Positions 44,880-57,939 of a DNA stretch of 64,000 bases are shown piece by piece. Position numbers and translations under genes: made by a program. The notes under the pieces were generated by a model that saw only the letters and a list, made by a program, of their open reading frames with translations, was not told the origin of the DNA and did no database searches. Position 1 is the stretch's first letter. The number at the start of each line of letters is the position of its first letter. This DNA is from Pachypanchax playfairii (lineage: Eukaryota > Chordata > Actinopteri > Cyprinodontiformes > Aplocheilidae), in contig SSNP01000041.1 of NCBI GenBank assembly GCA_006937955.1, forward strand, positions 339,599-403,598, in the 5' to 3' direction.

Positions 44880-45178
44880 CAAGGCACCCTTAAAAAGAAC
44901 ATAAGGACTCTACAGCCAGGGTACAGCAGAAAATCACCTTTTTCACCAAGAAAGGTGAAGAAAGGTGAAAAATATTATAGAAATTTTTAAATTATTAACT
45001 ACTAATTTCAACATTTCTTGACCTTTTTTCACCACCTCTAATGTCAGGGATATTTTACCTGATGTGATATCGCATATAAAATACAATTTCCATCAATTTA
45101 TGCAAAATTACACAATGAAATTCTCACGACAGGAATTGTGTGGGTGAAAATCACCTGATATTGGTGTTCTAGGGTTAA
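44880..45178. mobile_element. TTAA-type MITE, right part
   Basis: The right end reads ATTGGTGTTCTAGGGTTAA, with TTAA at 45175-45178. In reverse complement it starts TTAACCCTAGAACACC, a terminus type of piggyBac-like elements in fish. Inside, the word GAAAATCACCT occurs twice (near 44931 and 45146). The left terminus is not found between here and the LINE, which suggests that the LINE inserted into, or truncated, this element. Confidence 0.5.
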
Positions 45179-48100
45179 CATAACCATGGTTCTAGTTTAA
45201 TAGTGGTTCTGATTTTGATGGACGAGTCAGAACATACGTTATCAGAAACTATTGCTAACATTTGTCGACAAAGGAACAGCGAAGATCCGTAACTTTGACT
45301 GTAAAAGCTACAGATGAAGGAAAGAAAATCCAGGGGAATCAGTCATCTAGCTGTAAGCTTTCTTCAGCGTTAATGTAGAACAAATGGGGGGATTTATTAC
45401 AAGCAGAAAATGAGTGTCAGGACATGAGAATAATCTGACACCTCGAAGCTAACAGATGTAATCTGGAGATGACTAAGTTATTAAGTTATCTAATTAAAGC
45501 TACATAAAGATTAAACTGTTGGAAACTATCTCAGTACTATCTGCCACTGACACTAGGTGGGGGCTGGTTAATGTTTAATAATGCAAATGTGGGCAGCTTT
45601 AGTCTCCCCCCACCTCGCTTCACAGGAAAATCACTGGAAACATTGAGACAAGATTTCTCTTGGATTTGAATGGTCATAACTTCTTTAAAAATGTTACACA
45701 TTGTTTGAAAGCCGAGACTCCACACTTTCAGAATCTGTAAATAATTCAAAATGACCTTTGTACCAGTTTATCATGGCTGGACACATTTGTATTTTTGATT
45801 TGGTTAAAACAGCAAGATATTTTAAAGTGCCAATGTTCCTGGTGTGTTTTGGAGTTAACACCCTCTATTTTCGTCCAAATAACAGTAAAATATTTTCAAA
45901 GAACATAAAATATTTAGAAGTTTTAAGGTTCATTCTTTTTGAGTTCAGATGTCAAAAGTTTCCAAATCAATTAAAATTCCCAACTGGAAAACACTTGCAT
46001 CTTCAGCAACCATCTTGGATCTGTCGCAGTAAAAATTCAGTCACAAATGATCCAATTCATGGGTCAGCAGTTAATGGAAAGCTGAATATCTAAGCAGTTC
46101 TTTGTTTTAACTATCTCTCACTAAAAGGCATTATCCCCATTTTATTTTGGGAGAATTCAGGACACACTTTATTTTTCTGACAGTAAAATAACCAGATAAA
46201 AAAATTGAAAAAAAACCCAATAGCAACAAGCAAACACAAGCTTAAAACTTGCAAATGACCCTTTTTTCTCTAGCCGCTCATTTTCACTTCTCATGCTTTA
46301 TTACTTCCAATCTCAAAGATGATGGGCTCATATTTTTAAGTGCTAGCATGAGCATTACCATGGCAACTGGTTTTACGTAGTTGAACTGTTGACATCTCTT
46401 CAAATAAGAATTTTTTTCCCTCTCCATTCTCCATACATTTCTTTTCTTTGGTAATTACCCTTACAGTAAATTGTGCAGATGGACACATTAAAACCGCAGG
46501 TACTGTGCTCACACACGGATGCATGTGAATACGCAAAAGCTGCTTGCTCAGTGTGAGTCCAACCAGACAGGAGCAGACAGCCGAAAGAAAAGTGAGCCAG
46601 AGCATGAAAGGTGGATTTATTGTAGAAAGTAGAGTTTGAGCCTGGAATAGAGTTTAATACCTAATTTCAATTTCAGCGGTGAGTCAGGGACTCAGTGGGG
46701 AGCTCGAAACCTGGCAAGAAGAAGGGGCCACAAGAGAAGCAGAGCAGCTTGCTGCAGACGGAGGGTCAAGCTGCTGTTACGTTTAACTCCTAAGCTCTAA
46801 TCAGTGAGAAGGGTAGAGAGCTAAAATTGGTCTAAAGCAGGCAACAGGAAACAGTCATTCGGTTAAATGTAGAGTTTCGGCAAAAGTTAAATGATTGAGG
46901 GGCTGATTTGATGAAAAAGACAGACATGCCATTCTTCTCAAGTGGTCTATAGTCACTTCTCATTTCAACATTATAAATTATCTGCATTTTCTTTTTTTTT
47001 TAAATCCTGTCAAATAGTTTTTTTATGGACTCAAATTGCCTACACCACCTACTTATAAATTATTCCACAGAAAATAATCAGAACATATGTACTTTGGAAA
47101 ACATCGGAGAAGTTAATTGTGTCGTCAAGCTAACAGCTATTCAGACACATTTGTCACCTAAAACATCGAAAATGCAATACTTTATTGGCAAATTGAGCAA
47201 ACACTATATGAAAGAAATATTTTTACATTTCATAAATTCTATATAAGCTCTAAAAACACCTGATAAAAAGTCCTTGCAGGTTAGACACTGTTTATAATGA
47301 CTCCATTAAAACCTTTTATTTGTTGTTGTACCCACACTGCTAATGTAGTTGTTTATCATTAGTCTGTGATCAGATTTCCAAAAATCTTATTTTCAAAACT
47401 GATTATATGTGAGAAGTTTAAAGTGATTGTAGAATACAAGAAAGTGTGCATGTGAGTTACAAACATGGAGATAAATTGGTCAAACCCTTCAGCAAACTAG
47501 CAGGATACCTGAACAAATTGGCCTTTGAAGTGTGGAAATCTAAAGTACAAATGAATGGTGTTAATCTGGTGGGCTGAGTGCTGCACACTTGTGGAGAGAA
47601 CGTACTGTGAAATCTTGTTTGTTACCCTTTGCTCTCTCTTCAACCGACTTTTCTTTCCTTCTTCAGTGAATCTTCGTCTAATACTATCCTCTTCCCTTGG
47701 CTATCCGCCTCATTTTTCATCTTTGGTTCTGACTTCTTGCTTGGCATCTTTTTACTTTTACTTCTTTGCCCCGGCTTGTGCCTTCAGAGCTTTAAATGAC
47801 ACAGGCAGGGTCTCAGCAGGGGGGAAAATCCTGGAAATTGTCAAATCATTTCAGCTTCTACCTGAAATCTCCTTCATACTATCATCCAGTTTAGACAGAA
47901 AGCAGAAACGGGATTTTCATTTGCACATTTCCACGTGAAACGGTAATAAGACCCTCTGGCTGGAAAATTAAAAAAATCTTACACATGACAAAATGGTAAG
48001 TTCAGCTCAATCTAATGTCTACTCATATCAGCCTAATTAGTCATACACCTTCATTTGTAGTGTCATATAAAGTCTGCTTTTTTGCAAAGATTCTTGAGTT

Positions 48101-50145
48101 TATTCAATCACACTTTTACAGGTCTTTAAGAGGTTAAAACTGATTTGCATGTGGGATGATTTTATTTCTCTACTTTTGAATCTAAACCTTTACACCTAAA
48201 ATAATGAGATCTATTTATAGCAGAATTTTTAAGAAGTCACATTTTAAGGTTTGATTGAGAAATCAGAAAATGCCTTAAGTTTGCTGCCAAATAAATATGC
48301 AGATTTCCTTTAAAAGCAACTTTTTACAGAACGTTGTCAGACTAAACTGCTCTTGTTTAAAACAATTCATTAACTCTTATTATTTGACGGGGTTTTCATT
48401 AAAGGAGGATTACGTTTTCTAGATAACTGACTCAAAATGTAGATTTGGGTACTGTTTATCTTTGTTAAAAAATTAAGAGAAAAGAAAGATTACTGTTTGA
48501 CAATCCTTCAGAAATTTAAAGTAAATAATTTTGGTAGGTTGCCTTTCATAATCACATTTCTATCTCAGCTAGATCTTCTATCTGATTAAGTCTTAACTAA
48601 AGTATGATTGAGGCACTCAGTCCCATTAAATCCCTTCAAATATAATGGATCATTGAAGTTGTCAGAGGATTACACCAAGATATTGATAATATTTGCAGTT
48701 CCAGGCTGGTTAATGTGGGATAAATGTTGCATTGTATTCAATTACAGCAATTACACACCATTTATTTTTCATTTAAAGTGTCAGTACAACACTTGCTGCA
48801 AACACAGTCCAACAAGCTCAGTTTTAAAGTTTAGTAGTTTTTTTTTTACCATCTGTCCAGATTGAACTTGATAAGCTTTGATTTTTGGTAGCTTATTATG
48901 ATGAGGATATGCACGCCTCCTGCTGTTTTTTATTTTATTTGCTCCGCTACTTAATGTCTTTGAACTTTGTGATGTAAATCTGATATTCAGCTTGCAATCG
49001 TCCAAAATTCCAGCTGAGATATAATGCTGCACGCTCTTTTTTGTTTTTGGCTTTTTTTGCTTACAATTTTTAAAATGTGGTATAAAATTCCTTAATAGGA
49101 ATTTTGTAACTTGTTTGTCAACCAAAACCAGAATTTTTTAGCATTCTGGGGTTTTATTGGATGATCAAGGTGAAGTTTTGTTGCTTAATCAGATTAAAAT
49201 TATGAATGATGTGTTTCTGTAACTGAGTTTAAGTTAATTATAACAAGGTGCTGCCTGGCAATCCTAAGTGACATGACTTACGAACAAGACATAACCTTAA
49301 AAAAAATCAATCAATTAATGAATTAAAATACATTTTTTAAAGTGCTGGTTCTAACAGAGGAGCTTAAAGAAAAACATGAAAAACACATTAGTCCTCTGCA
49401 ATTAGCCAGGCGTGACGGTATTCAAACACAAGGCTTTTACGCCTCAGTAACTAATCAATTCAGTCTATAAAACTTTCATTCACAACACATTTACATCATT
49501 ACTGAAACATAAAAGTACACATTTGAATTAGCGCTCCTTTGTCACAGTTAACTAAGCTTTTATTCTAAAACATAATACATGCACCGTTAGCTTCGAACTA
49601 TAACAGCTGCTTGATAATGTTCAGCAGATCCGCACCTTGTAAACAGTATGGACATGTGAGAGGGGAGTGTGTTTCAGGGTCACTGTACTTACTGCTGATG
49701 GTGTTCCAATGTACATTAAGGCAGGGAAAAGAGAAATATAGTAGAAGGTAGTGGAGTGGAAGACAAAGAAAAGAAAATTGGACAGAAATAACAAGCTGCT
49801 CTGAAGGGATTTGTTGAAACACCCAACCCACTTAATAGAAAAATGTAAAATAGGCATAATACAACAAATACTGTATTAATGCTGCTGGATAAAAATCTTT
49901 TTATATACTCGCACAAACAGATTCCATTTTAATGGAATTTATTCTTAGAGTTTGCCCTCTGTCTTGAGGCGGGTGAGAAAAAAAAAGGGAAATATTCAAA
50001 AATAGAAAGACATTCGATTTGCTTTCAAAGCTCTTTTAAACCTGCAATTTGAACCAATTTAACATGATATCTTCTATTTAACCCTCGTGTCTTTGTATGA
50101 CAGTCAATGGAAGATTTACATTAAGATTAGCGTTTAGTACTCATC
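45179..50145. other. Intergenic sequence, nothing recognised
   Basis: About 5 kb of AT-rich sequence. The longest frame (47555-47938, 127 codons) is hydrophobic and Phe/Ser-rich with no domain and is probably chance. No RNA genes or repeats recognised. Confidence 0.45.
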
Positions 50146-51125
50146 GAGTCTGATTTATCAATATTCCAAGTAAAGACGGCAAAACTGAGTACGTGACAAA
50201 AATTTTGTGCCAAGGGCGTGTTTCTGATTTGTGGGCAATTTACTAAGATTGCTTGCGCAATTGATAACATTAATAATATTTAAATGAGGAGTTTTCTTGC
50301 GCTATTCCCTTGAATAGCGCAAATGAGGGGGGGGGGGGGGGGGGGGGGGGGGGGCGACAATAACTGCAGCCATTTTTGTGCAAAGTTAAGACGTGCTTTT
50401 CAGAGGCAGCAAATGTAGGCGCAAAATCAGAAGCAGTTTCAGGTTTGATAAATCACACTGCGCCTGGAACGCAAAATTATTTGCATGTTCTCCTCCCAAT
50501 ATTTTGCGTCTTCTGACAGAAACGCCCACATTGCATATTGATCAAGGGCAAAATGCGTTATAGTGCATGCATTATAATGCAGGATTAACAGGTGCAGTTT
50601 AACCTGCATGTCATTAGTAAATAACCTGCTGCATGCTTTTGCAGCCGCTGAGAGGTTTGCGCCCATTTTTTTTTCGCGCTACAGCTCAGCTAAAGAGCAA
50701 GAAGAGGAGATATATCATTCTGTATTTGATATTCCTTGGGATTCTCGTTGTCCTCTTGTTTTAAGACTTGCATCATGGCTGTAGCTTTTTTAATTCTTTT
50801 TTTTATTTGAACACCCCAAAATAAAAGAAGACCCATTGCCATGTTGAAAGAAAGAAAATGTCTTTCAATGGAAGAAAAGGAGGAAACGAGAAGAAAGAGA
50901 GAGAGAAAGGGGAAAAAATAGAGAAAAATATGATTAAATAGAGAAAGAAAACACAAAGTATCTGCTTCAACACCAGCAGACAAAAACAAAAAGAATGAAC
51001 ACATCAACAGCAAACTAAAAAAATAGCTTATTTTACATAAACACACCTAAATGACACGAAACTTTGTTTAACACGGTGCTTTTACGCCTATTTTAACAAC
51101 CGCAAACCTTTGATAAATCAGGCCC
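50146..51125. mobile_element. Harbinger-like non-autonomous element (about 980 bp)
   Basis: The left end (AGTCTGATTTATCAATATTCC from about 50147) and the right end in reverse complement (GGGCCTGATTTATCAAAGG, ending 51125) share a CTGATTTATCAA core, the terminal type of PIF/Harbinger MITEs in fish. A third copy, TTTGATAAATCACAC at 50444-50458, may be a subterminal repeat or the end of a smaller nested element. Interior words rich in GCGC/TTTGCG are also typical. No transposase or Myb-like ORF could be recognised; the frame 50690-51046 on the minus strand has no motif. A 3-bp target duplication is not clear. Confidence 0.5.
50301..50354. repeat. Hairpin followed by a 28-G homopolymer
   Basis: GCGCTATT CCCTTG AATAGCGC (50301-50322) is an 8-bp perfect stem. 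Four bases later an unbroken run of 28 G occupies 50327-50354, inside the Harbinger-like element. The G run can form quadruplexes and its length is prone to replication slippage and assembly error. Confidence 0.9.
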
Positions 51126-54100
51126 ATTGTCATAAGAGCTGCTGGTTTTTGGGTGACTTTCCTCGCCTTAACTAAGTTCAGGTCTGAACACAGTTTTATT
51201 GGGATCCAGGTTTAATGAATCAGATAAACTCATTCATCTACCGTAATTTGTCAAAACTCAAACTGGCATATTTCTGTTTGACTAAACGTAATTATTATAT
51301 ATCCATCAAACTTACTGTTTATCAACAGGATGCAACCAAAGTTGGTCTATTGCTCACAGACTCGCATTTTCTAATTAGCTCAATACAAAATTACTAAAAT
51401 CAATGTCTCATAATGGCACAAGAAGAGACAACATTTGATGAATTACAGATTAAGGGCCAAAGCAGTGGACTGAGACTGCAAAGAAATGAAAAGTCTTGTG
51501 TTAAGTATCAAAGAATAGATTAACAATGGAAATTAATGTGAGTCATTGAGATGTAACGTACATCTCTTTAATCAGCACAGCAGTCCCACAACACAGCAGC
51601 CAAGTAGCTGCCTCACACGTTTTATCTTCTAATGTGAAGCTATAAAACAAAGGAAACATACTGTACCAGCAAGGAATACCAACTGATTCATTTTCACACT
51701 TCAGCCTCCTCTTCAATCCAAATAAGTTGGACTGTACTTCTAAATAAACGTACCTCCTTCCTGCCTCGCTGTGAACACATCGGAGACCAGATTCTTCTCT
51801 TTTCGTCAATGTTTAAACCAGCCAGCATCAATCCACAAGTGAAGATAGCGAGAAAAAATAAATGCACAACACATTTTTTTAAGATATATTTCCTTTCTTG
51901 GATGACTTGCTCAAGTAATATGTTTTTGAAATGAGAAATATAATTTTGGCAGTTTCAATTCAAGTGATCCAGTGTTGTGGAGCATTCCTATTTACCCAAA
52001 TGAATAACTGAAGTGAAACAAATTAAATATATATCACTGGAGTAGTATTCATGCTTAAAGCAATTGCTGGCTCATTTCTTTTGCATTTTCTTGCCAAACC
52101 TGCTTTCTGAACTGTTACCCACAGTTTGGATTTTGTCAGTAACTGAAAAAAGCCCGAGCATACTCAATGTTAACAAATTGGTATAAAAAGCAGAAAAAAA
52201 CTTGTTTGTAAAACTTGTTTTACTTCCTAAAAACAGAAAATTTATGATAAAAACAAGTTTAGTTGATGTCATCTCATATCTCTTGATGTTTGAGTTGGAG
52301 GGGTACAAGCTACACGTACCAATTTGTGTGGTCCACTGATCAACATGATCCCAGCTTGATGCATTCATAGTCTCCATGGCCCACAACACTGCACAGTACC
52401 AGTTCCAAACAGGGTGCAGTGGCTGACTATCAGCCATTTCTTCACCACTTCCATTATCGCCTCAAGGCTTGGCTCTGACGACAAAGATCTAGGACACATG
52501 GGTTACACCGTGAGCGTCTACATTAACTGGATGGAAAGATAAAATCAGTCCAGGTGGGCGACTAAGTTAGAGGTGTTGTTAATGAGTCAGACTTAAGTGC
52601 AAGACAAAAAAAAGTAAATAGATCAAACTTGTTCATTTAGAGAAAGTGCTGGTGTAATTGTTCATGTGCACATTAGCTCCAAATTGTGCCTGACTAAAAT
52701 CTCTGATGGCCAGATTCAGTTTTCCCAGCACACTGCATAATGTATCCTGGTTCAGTTAGGTGTTGCTTTCCCATTATGGTTCTTCTTACACATCAGGATG
52801 TCTGCAGTCCACATGGAGAAAAAACAGCTGCAAACTCTGAGATTTTGTGCACCTCCGATGGCTCCCAAAGCCACGTTTTGTGTTAGTTTACTCTAAGGGA
52901 AGTTTTTCCTCTCATTTAGACATGTAACATGAATATTCTAAAAAAGGAAAATGATCCATTTGCATTAATTTGTAAAAAACATTCCTAATTGTGTGCTTAG
53001 AATGCATCGCAAGGACCTTGTTCTTCTCCACACACTAACTTGATTAGTCTGGTCTACCAGATTTTTAGAATAAACGAAACAAATCAGTTGAAGTTCTATC
53101 TGCGGCACTTTCTGCGTTCTATCACTGCATTAAAACCAAGAAACCTCCTAGGGTCTTGATGTGGACTTTTAGCTTCCTTCAGGCCTTTTTTCTTATTTAA
53201 ATTGGTCTATTTGTGGTGGAAAAGGTGAGAAAATGGTGGTGGAGGTAGTGTGCCTGTTTGATAACTGTGTTTCCTAAAGCTGCTTGTTGTCCTCTAATGG
53301 CCCCACTAGTCTGACAGGAAAACAAACTGCCTGTTAAAATATCCAGAATCTGACACAAATACAGAGATACACTGGCAAACAGCAGTTGTTGCATGTTAGT
53401 TTTCAACAGTTGTTGGATTAGTCTTAGAGCTTGTTGCCATGCACACAATCGTGGACTGCAGGAGCCAAACGAACCCTCGATGATGCCCAAAGAAAAATAA
53501 AGCAGCTAACCATGTAACAGTGATTAAATCAAATACACACAGTCCCAACCAGCTAACAGCTTTGTGCTTTATCTTAAATCATTGGCTGTATCCATCTTGG
53601 CAGGAAGATGAGCATCAATGTGAAGGATTTTATTAAATAAGCAACCTGAGACTGTCCCTTGAGGGTGGTCAGTGCTCTCCAACTAACCCTTGCCGAATGC
53701 TGGATGACCTACGGTGATAGTGAGCAATACAAAATCTTTTTTTTTTTTTTTAAACATTGCTTTTGACTTTAATCTTAGCAGAAACATTGGGTTGTTTATT
53801 CGTCTAATGCTTACTCAGGGCTTTTTCTTTCTCTGTGCATACTTTCCCCATAATGAAAAGGAGTTATTATTAGACAATAGAAGAAGAATTGAGCATTTAA
53901 AATGGGAAAAATCCTACTATTGAAAGTTAAAATATTCCTATGGGAAATATTAAATTGCAACATTCTCTTCTTTCTTTAACACACACTTTGGCAAGTTACC
54001 AGGCGGTAAATTATCATAGTGTGAGGTTCTGGTGGGTTAATGGCAATGCAGCATGGCGGTCTATAAGGTGCATCCCTCAAGTACATAATCCGGACAGATT

Positions 54101-57100
54101 CCCACAGACATGTATACAACTGCACTAAAACAATACATACGTCCCTGATGTTTATTAATGCATTAAAATATAGAAAAAGGAATTTTCCCTATTGATTTAA
54201 CCCCGTGCTAATTTAAACCCAGCCAGTGAGAGTATTTCTCATTAATGTAAGGGATGAATTTACTCTCCATTTGGCAGGACTGAATTGGCTAAGCTGCCAA
54301 ATGAAAAGCAGGAAGAACATTAGCACACACTAGTTAATTACACATCCTGGGAGTGTCATTGCTAACCGCTTTGTCTTTATCTCTCCAGAGTCACTTAGGC
54401 TTCGGTCAGGGGGACGGGCTGCCATTTTAGCTAACACAGCAACTCAGAGGCCAAACTGTAATAATAGTGCACACACACAGGCATATATATTATAGCGAAT
54501 GTATAGAAGTTATGCATTTGTACTGGTGTATTTCAGCCAATTTATTACTGTAATGTCAGAACTTGTGTTATTATGACTGGAAATCCAAAATAATTTCTCA
54601 CTAAAACAAACATTTAGAAAAACAGTAGAGACATTTAGAGAAAATTATTTCTCCAAATTAGATATAAATTAGCATAACTAAGGGATAGTTCATGCTATTT
54701 ATGGTAAATGTACAAACTAAGGCCCTGTCACACAGAATGCTAATCCTACACTTCTATAACCTACATGATCTATTGCTGGATTACAACAAATTTTGAAGAA
54801 CTTCCTTCGGTGTGACAGTAATCAGGATGTTAAGCTCTTAGTACTCGCCACAAAAGGGGTTTTTTATGCTTTGATGTTCCGTATGGCGGCATAAAGTTCC
54901 TATGAAGATCCAACCATGTACATCCTCATCTTCACCCTGGCCTGCCTGGAACCAGCAACCACAACATGCTGCAACCGTTGCTTCATAATGACACACCACC
55001 AAGACCTCACCATGGAAGTCTTGTGCATGCTCTGAACAATCATGGGGTGCCAACACTCAACTGAAATGATTAATTTTTCACATTGTAGTGAGGTAATCAG
55101 TGTCAAACTGGTCTAATAGCTATAAAGATCCTTAATAAATTGCATTTAGCGTCACTTTAAGCCATTTCTGGTATTTCAGCCATTGATCTGCTATAAACAA
55201 TGTTTCAGGTAAAATCAGGTTATGCTACTCGGTTAATAGACCGCAGTACAAATCAAGGCTCAGTTTCTGAAAATGTGAAACACCTAATAATGCTAATTAC
55301 TCAACAAATGTTGCAGATGGTGTTTACTCTCACGTAACGTGTGAAGCCTGTCAGAGTCCGCGGGTCTGTCACTCAGCTCTGTAAGACGCATCTGCAGCCT
55401 GCTGAAGGCACATCACACCAAGACTGACTGCCACACGGCACGGAACACATTACACCCGCTTCCTGGAAACTTCTGAAAGTATCAAGATGTGATGCATCAA
55501 ATTAATAAGTGAAGCACTTGCTGAATTTTGGAAAAGCATTCATCACTGGCATATAACCGATCAGAAAACAGCTATATCAGCACCGCACCAGATTTATAAT
55601 CCTCGCTAATGCATTCTGCTGCTGTTTAAGAGGATAAAACTGTCAAGACTGAGAAACTGGTATAAAAAGATCTGAATCAACTTTTTGTAGACAGTTTGGT
55701 GAGCAGTACACTCGTCAATTACAGGTCCAGACTGGAACATTTCAACCTCTTTTAAAGCAATTGTTCCTAACACTTGCAGTTAGAAGAAAGGCCTGAAAGA
55801 ACGGTACTCCAAGTACAAAAAGAAACTTCCTCAGTTCTGATTACAAAATAATCTGCAATGAAATCAACCTCAGGGCTGTGATTTTTCATGCAGAGCTAAT
55901 ATCTGTCTGAACGCGACCAGTGAAGAGATGGATTCAGACTGACACACGTCTAAAGGCTTGTCGATTGGGTCACCGCGATGCTGTCAGCAGTGATGAGGAG
56001 ACAGAGTGGATCTGATGGGAGCGCAGCCCAGCTCAACTTCAGCTTCCCGTGATGAGTGAGCAGTCAGAAAAAATACTAAATCTCAGGAGTTTCAAGTCAC
56101 GTTCTGTGTGAAGTGGAGTCTAAATATTCGTCTTCAGTGACAGTAAGCAGCTCAGACCTGCTAAAGGTTAAACAGGTGCAGGGTTACAGTTGCTGCATGA
56201 TGTTAGAACAGGTCTGGATTCATCAAACACAGATTTGTAGATGCGACTAAAGAAATTAAAGGGATAGATCTGCTCCTTGTAGAGTGAGTTCAAGTAAAGT
56301 GCATTCATTTAGTGAGACTTCAATTTTAACCAGTAAGGAGCTTTTTCAGCTGCTAAATCTCAGTAACTGATAAATCCTAATTATCCTACTTTCCCAGCGA
56401 ACTAAAACAAACCCTTGTACTTATTTTTCACTGTGTAATGGCTGTGGGGGCATCTGTCCAATGTCAATTTACTGTGAATATTCAATCATGATTAGTGCTC
56501 AGGTAAAAGTATTGACTTCCACGCGATGGCTTTGTCCTCGAAAGAGTAACCTTCAGCTCGAACATTAACCTCGCTACTCCGAGCCCTCCTTCAGCAGCAG
56601 GAAGACATGACCACGATGATCTTTTCAGCTACGATTAGCTGTTCCTGCTGGGTTTCATCACAGAGAGCGTACAGGTGTTTCATTAACCTTCTCAGCTGTA
56701 GAATAGATCAAAAGATTTCAACCTAAAAGGAGGATAATGGCAGCATGAAGAGAGGAAGTCTACTAATGTGGTTCAAGATGCAGGAAGTAAAAGCATTTCT
56801 GTAAATGAAATCTGTATTTTTGTTGTCCTGTCCTGTCCCGGCTCAATGTAAACATTTCTGAGACATTTAGACATTTATTATTAACCCTGGGATACCCAAG
56901 GGATACATTGGTTCATTAAACAAGTGTTTTTTAAAAGTTAACCAAGTCAATTATGAACCAACAGTAATTAAAAAGAAAATTTAAAAAAATGAAATAACAG
57001 AATATATATATGGATTTAACACTTTTTTAAAAGGATTGGATTTACATGGTATCAAAAACGAGTACATGATTTAACAAACTAAGATTTATTTTATTGACAC

Positions 57101-57321
57101 ATTTCCCGTCAATGTAGAGTAAGAAAACATTCTAATGTTATTGTTTATTGAAAACCATCAAACTTCTCCACTGCCTAGAAAGAGAGGTAGTCACAGAACT
57201 TAACTGGGGTGTACGCGTGAAGTCAGGGGGAACTTAAGACAATGTGATTGGTAGGAAGGGGTAAAAAATATTACTTTTACGTGTGATTTGACTAACCGAA
57301 TGCTTTAGCTGTTGATTTGTG
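51126..57321. other. Intergenic sequence; possible conserved element at 54250-54440
   Basis: Mostly AT-rich without genes. The part 54250-54440 (CTGAATTGGCTAAGCTGCC, CACTAGTTAATTACACATCC, TTCGGTCAGGGGGACGGGC) is non-repetitive and enhancer-like. A word GGCCCTGTCACAC near 54723 resembles ends of some fish DNA elements, but no matching partner was found. A CA run lies at 54469-54480. Confidence 0.3.
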
Positions 57322-57858
57322 TTAACCCTTTAGGTGCCAGACTTCCCTGATGATATTTTTCATTTACATATTTTCATAAGGCTATATCTTCAAAATTATG
57401 AGCAATAAAGGGAAACTAATAAATTCCTGTTATGTGATTTTTAAAAACCTTGTAAATTACAATTAAACCATTTACATTTTTAAATTTAAGTACATAGTGT
57501 TAAAATCCACATATCTCTGAACAAAACTACATGTTGTAATAAGGATGTGGTTTTTTTTTTGTTAGAATTTTGTTTACATAAAATAAGTCTCAATAAATGG
57601 TATTGACAGCATTTCTATCTGTCCCTGAATGTTCACATGATATAATATTTTCTAATGTTTTATTCATTTTACCTAAAAAAAACAGAGAACAGGTAAAGAT
57701 TCTACTTCTCTATCTTTTGAAATAGGTATTTTCTTTACCGGCATACTAACCATACTTTATGAATTACTACCATTTAGTGGTGGCAGATAGAAACAGCATG
57801 TGCTATTTATAGGTACAGACCTGTCACAATTCTGCAACTTTGGTGCCTAAGGCGTTAA
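57322..57858. mobile_element. TTAA-flanked MITE (piggyBac-like ends), complete copy
   Basis: TTAA at 57322-57325 and 57855-57858 flank a 529-bp body starting CCCTTTAGGTGCCA and ending TTTGGTGCCTAAGGCG; the ends are inverted repeats with about 3 mismatches in 14. The interior is AT-rich and non-coding. A truncated copy in the opposite orientation lies at 32170-32493. Confidence 0.75.
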
Positions 57859-57939
57859 ATGATAAGTGTTTTCCTGTAATTGTCCATCATTATGTCACAC
57901 AGTCACTGTTCGACAGTAGACCTTGTTTTATAAATTCCC

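Noticed and set aside
47555..47938. 127-codon hydrophobic frame as a small membrane protein
   Set aside because: No homology, no conserved motif, Phe/Ser-rich composition expected from CT-rich DNA, and no splice or promoter support.
48125..48140. Another end of the TTAA element at 1.66 kb (CTTTAAGAGGTTAA)
   Set aside because: Only 14 bases of partial match and no partner terminus nearby.
50690..51046. 118-codon minus-strand frame as the Harbinger Myb-like protein
   Set aside because: It begins with a Phe/Leu run produced by an A-rich tract on the other strand and lacks any helix-turn-helix or Trp pattern.
54720..55100. DNA transposon beginning GGCCCTGTCACAC
   Set aside because: Resembles a known terminus style, but no inverted partner or target duplication could be found.
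56263..56290. Third copy of the TTAAAGGGATAG MITE
   Set aside because: Only the first 14 bases match; similarity stops immediately afterwards.
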